Positions 54,320 to 64,000 of a stretch of 64,000 nt of DNA are shown here, in pieces. The translations under genes were made by a program, and so were the position numbers. The DNA is taken from the NCBI GenBank assembly GCA_014155875.1, contig JACEFZ010021420.1:23501-87500 (forward strand). The letters are read 5' to 3'. This stretch comes from Cepaea nemoralis (lineage: Eukaryota; Mollusca; Gastropoda; Stylommatophora; Helicidae). How positions within the stretch are numbered: position 1 is the first letter of the stretch; each line of letters begins with the position of its first letter. Below the pieces are notes generated by a model. That model saw only the letters and a program-made list of their open reading frames with translations. It did not search any database and was not told the DNA's origin.

Positions 54320-55640
54320 TTATTTGAATAATGGCCATAGCTGGAACAAAAAAAAACATTTGATTGCACGCCTGTATGCAGATCTTTTACTTTGTTGCTT
54401 CTTAATAACATTTTCAAGATGCGCCGGATATTTCGGCGATTTGTCACACATAGAATAAGTGTCATGCAAAAGTTGACAGTAAATACATTTTGACACTTTC
54501 CTATCTTTGTTGTCGTGTTTCTGAAAGGGTTTTCTGTTACTCTGATAGTTTTTTGGTTGGTCTTTCACAAAGGAAACTATTTCAGAGTCATTTGAAGTCT
54601 TAAAAATATCTCTGTTAGAAGAAAAATATGCTGAGCCTTTCTTTTCAAACTGCTCGATGTTCTCAATGTCTGACTGCTTGCAAAAATTTAGCAAAAGGAG
54701 ATGGTATAGTGGATATAACTTTATCCATAGCTATTAAATTTTTAATCTATCAAAGTCTTTTCCTATGTTAGCTGCTTTAAGCCACCTATTTAGTACACTC
54801 TGAACATTTGAGACGTAATCAATAAAAGTCTCACTAGGTTTAGGTTTTAAATTTGAGAACTGAACCTGATACCCAGGGGCATCAAGTAAAAAGTGCTGCA
54901 TAATCCTATCATGGATGTATTGATAGTTAGATCTAAGCTCAATTGGTATAGATTCTATCACTTTAAGGGGCTCACCACTCAGATTTTTCATATAAATCAT
55001 AGCCCACATCTCTATTGGAACTTTGTGATATTTAAACTTGATACTCTACGTTCTCTGTCCAGGCTGATATGGAATCATCTTTACAATATGGTTTGATAAT
55101 AGTTTTTGTATTTATTGAACTTATTTTCTTCTTGTTGACTTTTTAATTTAGTGGCAGAGATCTCTGCGTGTGAGTCTACATCCATACCTTTCATCTTTAA
55201 CTGTGTCTCTGATTCTACCTGAATTTGTTTTTCCTTAACTCTTGCCATTTCATCTATCTCTTTTTGCTTTAGTTCTCTCTCTTGATCTAATGTCTTTTGT
55301 TTTAGTTCTAGTTCTTTCTGTTTAATCTCTATTTCTTTCTGTTTATTTTCCTTATCCTGTTCTAACTGTTGTTGCTTAATCTGCTTATCATGTTCTAACT
55401 GTTGTTGTTTAACCTCTAATTCTTTTTTGCTTAATCTGTTGTCATCTTCTAGCTGTTTTTGTCTTGTTATTTCAGCTAGTTCTGCAATCTCCTTTTTGGT
55501 GTTGTTCTCTTTCTCGTGCGCGTTCCTCTCTCTCAGCATCTTTTGCTTCTTTAAATTTCCTATCAGCATATTCTTCTAGCTCTTTTCCTGTATATTGCAT
55601 TTCTTTGCCTGCTTTTACGAAATCCGCTAAAGTAGCCATG
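54320..55640 (-). pseudogene. Gag of copy B (coiled coil, capsid, zinc knuckle), broken
   Basis: Begins MATLADFVKAGKEMQ at about 55638. A long Lys/Glu/Gln coiled coil (55.1-55.5 kb; QQQLEQDKENKQKEIEIKQK) is entered through a frameshift near 55.5 kb. The capsid-like region DDSISAW, then EPLKVIESIPIELRSNY and KPSETFIDYVSNVQSVLNRW, occupies 54.73-55.07 kb. The Cys/His cluster CIYCQLLHDTYSMC lies at about 54.48 kb. At least four frameshifts or stops. Such a long heptad coiled coil before capsid is shared by all three copies in the window. Confidence 0.82.
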
Positions 55641-55675
55641 ATGTTGAGTAATGCTTGAGTTGACCTACACTGCAC

Positions 55676-56833
55676 TGTTTATGCACTTATATATCTTTGA
55701 TATGTTATGTTTGTCAATCGCTGAGCACTACCAGTTGTACTCTCAGTTATATTTGCTGAAAAAATGTTTTCCCTGAAAAATCAGAGCTACCAAAAATATG
55801 CTAGTGTATCACAAGCTGAAAAAGAGATGCACTATTAATCACATTGCATGCCAAAAATATTGGGTATACTCAACTTAATGTTCCCGAGAATCAGGGAACA
55901 GCAATCCGGCAACACAGGTCACCTTGTTTGGCCCTTTGGCATAGACACACGTTTTGTAATCAGGACACCTTGTTTGGCACACCGACATACACACGCGTTA
56001 TCTAGCTCAGCTGTTGTTCACCCTGATTTGCAGAGCAGCAATAATTAACAACTGGTAAACGAAATGATCTTCTAGACAAATTGGGACAATGACAATGACA
56101 AGCCCACGAACAAACAAGAATTTAGGTTAATTAATATTTAATGTCAATGTCCTTGTCTTCGTTCTAACCGTATATGCCTTTCGTCACTATCCTAGTTTAG
56201 TTTATGTAAGTGTTGTGCAAACCAAGTCTAATTTGCATAGCCAGAAAGTAGTCCCATCGTGACAGTAAACGAAGAAAAAGTACGAACAAAACTATCCATA
56301 ACTGCTTTTAAATAAATAAAAATATCATAATAATGTTTAAATAAATAAATATATTCAATTACTAACTTAAATAAACAAATAATAAATAATATAATGTACA
56401 GATTCAGGCGGGCAGCAGCTTGGCGATTTTGTAAACACTCGAATGCTGAATGCAAATGGCGTAGGAAAACTGCTTGTCAATTATCCTACGTCAGACGCGC
56501 AGCGCTATTTTTAGCTTGCAAAAATCGATAATGTCGGCTGGCTGTGTATCGCTCCGCCATGAATCATCTTTGGTACTTATTCATAAATAAATAGGTAAGT
56601 ACATAAATAAATGGAAAGAAAATAAGAATATCAATACTTACAATCTTTGAAGAACACATGATTTAACTAAACTAATCATTTAATAAACACAATTACACAA
56701 TATATTTCGTCACGATAGGCACAAACTTAGCCCGCAACTTGTTCTTGTCTGCACAAATTACCGTCACTGACACAAATTAAACCCTAGTCTGGAGCCGTGG
56801 AAGAGTGGATTAGCTTGACTTTTCGTCTAAGCA
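55676..56833 (-). other. 5' leader of copy B
   Basis: Non-coding leader between PBS and gag. No ORF or repeat of note. Confidence 0.6.
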
Positions 56834-56848
56834 CCACTTCTGACACCA
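56834..56848 (-). promoter_or_regulatory. Primer-binding site of copy B, probably tRNA-Leu
   Basis: Minus strand TGGTGTCAGAAGTGG, 14 bases after the 5' LTR end, is complementary to a tRNA-Leu type 3' end (CCACTTCTGACACCA). The tRNA assignment is from memory. Confidence 0.7.
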
Positions 56849-56862
56849 CATTAATCCTTGCC

Positions 56863-57453
56863 TGTCAACAACTCATGTGCCAGGCATCATCGGATTCTTC
56901 TCCCACACCATACAAGAAACTTGCAAGTCGTGTGCGAGGAAAATACATGGTACATTTTATTGCCGTTGGCTCGTTACATTGATATGACAGTCGCTATTAA
57001 CCCCCACACACAAAGCCACAGAATTGCCTATCACAAGTTTTCCTAAAGCCTATGCTAATTCTCTATCTATTTGGTTACACAAAATTCCTATCGACTACTC
57101 TACGATGTGAACACTACAAGTCCCGTCTCCCGTCTGCCGATTCTCCTCGCGTGGTTACACACCACGCGGAGGGACCTTGAATCGTCCTTTGCCTTTTGCG
57201 TGTCAGGCCACTCGCCACGCTTACATTAGCTTCTCCTGTTGAGTGGCGTTCGTGGCTATCATGTAGGCGGGATGCTGTCGTGACCAGAGTGCTAAACCTC
57301 TGGTCAACGCCTCCGTGTCTCATGAGAGAACCAGTTACCCATCTCCCATTTCACCATCTCCCCTGCCCTTACCTCGGGGCACCGTATCACCTCTTGGTCT
57401 CCTCGAGGCTGACTGCTCTTCCCGGTGGAGGGGTTACGTTCCAGTCTTTGACA
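56863..57453 (-). repeat. 5' LTR of copy B
   Basis: 591 bp, near-identical to 47921-48510. Followed on the plus strand by the GTCAC duplicate. Confidence 0.95.
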
Positions 57454-57458
57454 GTCAC

Positions 57459-57970
57459 GTTTGTTATATTTTTATAATAATTAAAACTATTACAGCTGAA
57501 ATTTTAAAAAAAAAGTGTCGCGATGTATATGTTAAGATATCTAGGGACGGCTAAGAAGTACTGCAAGAGACCAGTTCATGAAAACATTGATGGCTCCCGT
57601 GGGGACAGGACGACCGTCATGTTTGGTTATATTATGTATGCGGCTGGAGAAGGTTGTGACAACCGGCAAGATCGGCGCTGTTAGAAACGGAGGTTGGAAC
57701 GACATAATCCAGCTGTCAACTTCTCATGATATGCCCAAAAAATGTGGACTGTCTTCTTCTGGTGCGAGTAACCAGTTGTCTTTGTGAATTAACTTCTTTC
57801 AAGTTTTCATTTATCTTTCTGTGTGTCCACGGTGTTCTCTTCATTGTCCTATAAAACCACATCTCAGCGTCTTCTTCTTCTTGTCACATCTAATTGTCCA
57901 TGGTTTACGAGATGTATACGTCACATGGTGTATTTTTCACATCATATATTGCGTTCATTGCATATTGCAA
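57459..57970. other. Unassigned flank
   Basis: No supported feature. The last 50 bases may already belong to the LINE that follows. Confidence 0.35.
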
Positions 57971-57974
57971 TGTC

Positions 57975-58860
57975 TACTATCTGCATTCTCCAATGCTTGT
58001 TCTGAATTTGGTTTAACAATTAGCAAAATGAAGACACAGATATGTCACAAGGTGCACATGGGGTACCATCAATCTTTATTGACGACGCAGAACTAGAGAT
58101 GGTAGACCATTTTACATATCTAGGATCAGTGGTAAATAGCAGAGTATACCTAGATCAGGAAATCAACATCCGGATTGGTAAGGCAGCAACAAAAATGAAC
58201 AGGTTAAGAGAAAGAGTCTGGGAGAACAGGAAGCTTACTGCAAAAACAAAAGTCCTTGTCTATCAAGCCTGTGTCCTTAGTACTCTTCTTTATGGCAGTG
58301 AAACCTGGACAACTTACTCACAGCAAGAGAAACATTTAAACAGCTTTCATATGCGGTGTCTGCGAAGAATTCTTGGTATTAAGTGGCAAGACAAAATCAC
58401 AAATACTGAAGTATTGGAAAGATCAGGTTGTATGACAGTTTATTTCATGCTCAGTCTTCGTAGACTTAGATGGATAGAACATCTTAGGAGGATGGATGAT
58501 GGTAGAATACCAAAGGACATCTTTTTTGGTGAATTACAGATGGGTAAGAGATCTCAGGGTCGACCTCTACTACGATACAAAGATGTGTGTAAGCGGAACA
58601 TGACTGATACAGGCATTGATAATGCACATTGGGAGCAAAGTCGCCGCTGAACGTGTTGCATGGAGGGCAAACATCAGAAATGGAATAAAGACAAAGGAGA
58701 AAGTTATTGCAGATAAGTCACACACCGAGCGTTTGAGACGTAAGATGGTGCATGATGGTGGAAATGACCACGTATTCACATGCACCCACTGTGAACGGAC
58801 ATTTACAGCGCAAATTAGCCTTATCAGTCACATTCGCTACCGCCATAGGTAAAAGTTATT
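57975..58860 (+). pseudogene. LINE C-terminal part with a zinc finger, 5'-truncated
   Basis: Post-palm part of a non-LTR RT. It shows FGLTISKMKT, then (58042-58650) DHFTYLGSVVNS, LLYGSETWTTYSQQEK, RCLRRILGIKWQDKITNTEV, LRRLRWIEHLRRMD and SQGRPLLRYKDVCKR. After a frameshift near 58.62 kb, 58660-58852 continues with AERVAWRAN and ends in a C2H2-type finger (CTHCERTFTAQISLISHIRYRH). The open frames are long for a fragment, so the insertion is not very old. The palm with the catalytic Asp pair is missing. Confidence 0.82.
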
Positions 58861-58885
58861 ATGCCTTTTTAAAGCACAAACTATC

Positions 58886-59095
58886 GTCTGTCAAATCAAA
58901 TCAAATCAAATCAAATCAACTTTATTAGGGTCACAAATTGGGCGCGCAGGCCCGTCTTACATTCGGCCCTTCCAATCACTCGTCTTTCGTTCATCAAGAG
59001 CATTATACATTTACATAGGAAGAAAAATAAACATTGTGAAATGAATGTTGTAAACATAAACAAGGCTAATTACCTTGTTATGAAGCCCATCTCCC
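58886..59095 (-). mobile_element. Retroposon 3' end with (GATTT)n tail
   Basis: On the minus strand a UTR-like stretch ends in AATAAAGTTGATTTGATTTG repeats (58888-58921), a tail type seen in CR1/L2-like LINEs. It may be the displaced 3' end of the minus-strand LINE at 61.8-64 kb, with satellite DNA expanded between them. Confidence 0.6.
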
Positions 59096-59099
59096 ACCT

Positions 59100-60775
59100 A
59101 TCCATACATCACCCCACCCACACAACACCCCCACCTACCCACACACACGCGCACCAAGGGACACATACACACCCCCACCTACCGACACACACGCACACCA
59201 AGGGACACATACATACCCCACCAACCGACTCATCCCCCTCCCGCACATCCCCCACCCACACACACTGCCCTCACCTGATCCCCCAACCAAAACACACTCG
59301 CCACCCACAAACATTCCCCCACCAACCCACACATCCCACGCCCATCCACATACACATCTTACCCCACACATCCTCTCCCCACCCACACCTCAAACCACCC
59401 ACACCTCAAACCACCCATCCCCCAGCCACATCTCCATCGACAACATATTCCCCACCCACACACACAATCCCCCACCAACCCACACATCGCACATCCACTC
59501 ACACATCCCCAAACCATACACACACATCCCCACCAACTGACATTTCCCTACCCCCCCCCCACGCACACACATCTCCCTAACCACCCATACATCCCCAATC
59601 CAATCACACACACCCCACCACCCACACATACAACTTCCACCCACCCACACATGCCTTAACCTAATCCCCCACCACACAATCCCCCACCCGCACATCACAT
59701 ACACCCCCTACCACGCACTATTCCCAACCCACGCACCACACACACACATATCCCTCACCAACACATCCCCACTTACACACCACACACATATCCCCCACCC
59801 AGATACCACACAATATTCCACCCACACCCACACAGATACCCTTACCCATCCACCCCACATACCCCCACTCACACACCACAAAAATCCCCCACCCACACAC
59901 ACATACCTCACCCACACAATATCACCAACCAACACACCACACACCTCTCCCCACCCACACACGCATTCCCTACCCGTCCACCAACACACACTCACTCACG
60001 CATACATCCTCCACTACGCACCCACACACCCCCACCCACCCACTCCCAACCAAACATCTCTCGATCACAATACCCCTACCCCCACACACATCCTCCACCC
60101 ACTCACACATCCCACCCCAACACATACAACTCCCTCACCCACCTACACATCCCTAAGCCACTCTCACACCCCCACACACACACATCTCCCACCCACACTC
60201 CCCCACATACTTCCCCCAACCACCACAATCCCCTGTTCACTCACACATATACCCCACCCATACGCACATTCCCCGCACCCATCACACACATCCCCCACAC
60301 CACACACTATCCTCCACCCATACCACCACAAACATACCCTCCACCCACACATCATTCACACATCCCCCACCAACACACCGCACACATATCTCAAACCCAC
60401 ACACCATACACTTCTCCCCACCCGCCCTTCCATCCCAAATCCACCCAACACAATCCCCTACCCACACAACCCCGCCTCCCACACATACTTCCTCAAACCA
60501 TCCACACATCTCCACCCACATAAACACACATCCCCTGCATCCGTCCCATACACATATCCTCCACCCATACACACATCCCCCACACCCATTCCAACACCCC
60601 TACTTTCACCCCCACACATCCATCCACACATCCCACCAACACCCACAAATACCACTACCCGCCAAAACCCACACACCCCAACCCTACCAAACGCATACCC
60701 CCAACCACACATATCCCCACACTCACACACATCCTCCACATACACTCACACTTCCTCACATCTAGACACATACAA
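59100..60775. repeat. CA/C-rich degenerate minisatellite, 1.7 kb
   Basis: Irregular units of the CCCACCCACACACATCC type with almost no G on the plus strand. The minus strand is G/T-rich with many GGG runs. Gly/Trp/Val and Pro/Thr/His ORFs are artefacts of the repeat. Confidence 0.92.
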
Positions 60776-61800
<1,025 letters not shown>

Positions 61801-64000
61801 ATAGTTAAACAATTATAATGAACAATTATACTGAACAATTATACCAGTAAATGAATTATGGTGGCATATAGTCGGTATGGATTAAGTATTGAAAGAGTTT
61901 TCGGTTAAATGTGTAGGGACTCATTGGAGATTTCAGATCTGGAGGCAGATCATTCCATAAGTGAGCACCAGAATAGGCGAAACATGTTTTGTATAGGTCC
62001 AATCTAGGCTTTGAGACATGTAACAAATTTACGCGCTTGCTGTTCATTGCAGTAGATTGAATCAGCGGCAGAAGATACTCTGGGGTATTTTGAGATATAA
62101 TTTTATTCACTAATTTGGCTTTGTTGAAAAGGAAGCGCTTTTGTAGTGGTAGAAGTCTTAGATTACTGTAGAAATTATTACTTTCAACGTGCTTTATGTC
62201 AGAAACCAGACGAATAGCGCGGTTTTGTTGAGAACATAGTCGTTTTAAATTAGATTTAGGGCAACCATCCCAAACTGTGGAACAGTAATCGAGATGTGAT
62301 TGGATATAGCATGTATATAATATTTTTCGTGTGCTTTCGTCCAGGAAGTGCTGAATTTTAGCAAGTTGGTAAACTTTTTGTGCTATTTTCTTGGTAAGAG
62401 CATGAACATGAGAGCTCCAGTTCAAATGGCTGTCTATTAAAAGCCCTAGTGTTTTATGTTCAGTCACATTAACTATAGGTAACGTGCCCATGCGGAGTTG
62501 GAGCGGTGATCCAGTTATGGCTAGTATCTGTAGTTTTTGTCTGGTCGTTATTAGCATGGATTTGGTTTTGTCGATGTTAATTTGCATGCGGTTTTCATTG
62601 CTCCATCTAGTAAGATTATCAAGTTCCTTTTGTAATGAATTCTCTAATTCACTACGGTTTTCTTGACTAGTATATATAGTACAGTCGTCTGCGAATAGAT
62701 CACAAGTTGTATTGATATATAAAGGAAGATCATTAATATAAACTGCAAAAAGCAGCGGACCTAGTATTGAGCCCTGAGGCACACCAATATTAAGCTGTGT
62801 GGGTCTTGATAGTCAGTTGTTGAAGGACACGACTTGTTGCCTGTCGGATAGAAATGACGTAATTATGTTCACCATGTTGGTGCTTGTCTTCATTTGCTTT
62901 AGTTTTCTAATTAAAATATCGTGATCTACCATATCAAAAGCTTTTTTAAAGTCTACAAACACCGCTCCACAAATTCTACCGTTGTTGATGTTTAAGTGCC
63001 AGTTATCGGTCATTTTTGTTAGAGCACTATGGCAAGAATATTTAGGTCGAAACCCAGATTGACTGTTAATTATTAGATCATTGTTAATTAAATGGTGTAA
63101 CGTTATTTTATGAATGTGTTTTTCTAGTGGTTTTGATAGCGACGATAGTAAGGAAATAGGTCTATAATTACCCAAAACGCTATTATCGATTGAGCCATTT
63201 TTAATAAGCGGAAACACTTTAGCAATTTTAAATGCAGATGGAAAATAGTTTTTGGCCAGGTACTGGTTATATATGAACGTTAAGGACTCGCTAATGACTG
63301 GTGCATCACAACGAAGAATTCTGTTACTGATACCATCTAGGCCGTGTGAGTTTGTTGATTTGAGGTTCAAGAGATATTTATAAACGTCTGCAACAGACAT
63401 TAAAGGAATCTCAGCGGGAATGATGCCAGTGAACTTAAATTACACGATGAGTCTGGTATTGAAGACTTTAGATTCTCTATTTCTGATTGAAAGAACCAAC
63501 TGAATTCATCGCATGTTATAGAATTTGGTATTGCTGATTCTATAGGGCGTTTCTTATTGGTTAGCAAGTTAATAGCCTTCCATATATTTGTACTGTTTGA
63601 ATTATCTACAATCAAATTTTTAAAATGATCTTTTTTTATCCTACGAATTTCATATTTAACTTTATTCCTTAGTCTGCGGTAATTGATGAAGTCTTTATTT
63701 TTGTGTGCTGTATCTCGCTCTCTCGTGATTTCCAGCACTTCTCTAGTGACCCATGGGGATTTATGTTGATTTTTGTCTCGAACTTCTTTGATTGGCACGT
63801 GTTTATCGAACACATTGTAGACTGTCTTCGTCCAGAAAGCTAATGCATCGTCCGGGTCAGGAAGTTGGTAAAAGACGGCAAGGTGCCAATGAATATTGCG
63901 TTCAGTAGTTTGGTGACCTCGTCTATTTTAGTCAGTAGCCTGGTGACCTGATATGTTTCATACACTTCTAAAGCATTGCCGGAATGGCCGCAAAAGAAAT
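61801..64000 (-). mobile_element. CR1/Jockey-type LINE, runs off the right edge
   Basis: Minus-strand non-LTR element. Its coding end at 61856 is followed by tandem TATAATTGTTCA-like units (61795-61850). RT is nearly intact, with one stop (about 62813) and one frameshift (about 63.41 kb). The pre-RT region continues to about 63.9 kb (VPIKEVRDKNQHKSPWVT). The endonuclease would lie beyond the window. Confidence 0.88.
61856..63813 (-). pseudogene. Reverse transcriptase of the CR1/Jockey-type LINE
   Basis: 63813-63400 is the pre-RT linker. 63400-62813 holds NSHGLDGISNRILR, NYRPISLLSSLSKPLEK, SGFRPKYSCHSALTK and FVDFKKAFDMVDHDIL. One TGA at about 62811-62813 is followed, in the same frame, by 62782-61856 with PQGSILGPLLFAVYINDL, the catalytic FADDCTIY, NENRMQINIDKTKSM and a thumb/C-terminal region ending LFQYLIHTDYMPP. 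Only the single stop and one upstream frameshift separate it from a full frame. The RT active site is intact. Confidence 0.9.

Larger units (their letters stand above)
47921..57453 (-). mobile_element. Complete Gmr1-type Ty3/gypsy retrotransposon, copy B, 9.5 kb
   Basis: LTRs 47921-48510 and 56863-57453 start TGTCAA, end TTGACA and differ at about five positions. The 5-bp TSD GTCAC lies at 47916-47920 and 57454-57458. Minus-strand order: LTR, PBS, 1.2-kb leader, coiled-coil Gag with capsid and zinc knuckle, protease, integrase, RT, RNase H, 2.2-kb 3' non-coding region, PPT, LTR. Integrase precedes RT, as in copy A. The LTRs show a recent insertion, yet gag and the RT-RNase H region carry several frameshifts. 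No envelope ORF is visible. Confidence 0.95.

Noticed and set aside
59041..60745. Many long ORFs rich in Pro/Thr/His or Gly/Trp/Val
   Set aside because: Products of CA-rich repeats open in several frames on both strands.

Overview
The window is metazoan nuclear DNA. It has spliceosomal signals, non-LTR and LTR retrotransposons, SINEs with target-site duplications (TSDs), long microsatellites and very few host coding exons. The mix of RTE-like LINEs, Ty3/gypsy elements of the Gmr1 type, Polinton remnants, an NXPE-type esterase exon and tRNA-derived SINEs suggests a lophotrochozoan, most likely a mollusc. That placement is inference. There are no prokaryotic features.

Layout. 1-4.1 kb: decayed Gmr1-type Ty3/gypsy element (minus strand, integrase upstream of reverse transcriptase), its 3' end lost at the window edge. 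7.0-8.1 kb: broken IS630/Tc1-mariner transposase. 9.2-10.8 kb: dispersed repeat in an inverted pair. 10.8-11.9 kb: host NXPE-like terminal exon (minus), preceded by a 42-bp minisatellite in which each unit carries a splice-acceptor-like sequence. 12.0-14.1 kb: RTE LINE. 14.8-18.8 kb: LINE scraps and simple repeats. 19.4-22.3 kb: RTE-like LINE inserted at a host splice donor. 23.5-30.2 kb: young LTR element with almost identical LTRs and two unfamiliar ORFs joined by a candidate -1 frameshift site, but no visible reverse transcriptase or integrase. 30.8-32 kb: microsatellites, a LINE scrap and a SINE. 33.5-34.85 kb: Gmr1-type gag fragment (plus). 34.87-39.0 kb: decayed Polinton/Maverick block (packaging ATPase, pX-like protein, integrase, probable minor capsid protein), broken by two SINEs. 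39.1-39.6 kb: intact Bcl-2-like ORF, divergent from the Polinton ATPase. 40-43 kb: tandem repeats. 44.2-46.6 kb: two more LINE fragments and a nested SINE pair. 47.9-57.5 kb: complete, young Gmr1-type element (LTRs, PBS, PPT, TSD; minus strand). 58-58.9 kb: LINE C-terminus with a zinc finger. 59.1-61.8 kb: CA/CT satellites. 61.8-64 kb: CR1/Jockey-type LINE running off the right edge.

How it fits together. Almost everything recognisable is transposon-derived. Host content is limited to minus-strand exons near 10.8-11.6 kb and 22.3 kb, and possibly 23.1-23.4 kb. The points most worth follow-up are the Bcl-2-like ORF beside the Polinton remnant, the RT-less LTR element with a frameshift-linked ORF pair and a ladder of TQT motifs, and the tandem splice-acceptor minisatellite ahead of the NXPE exon.
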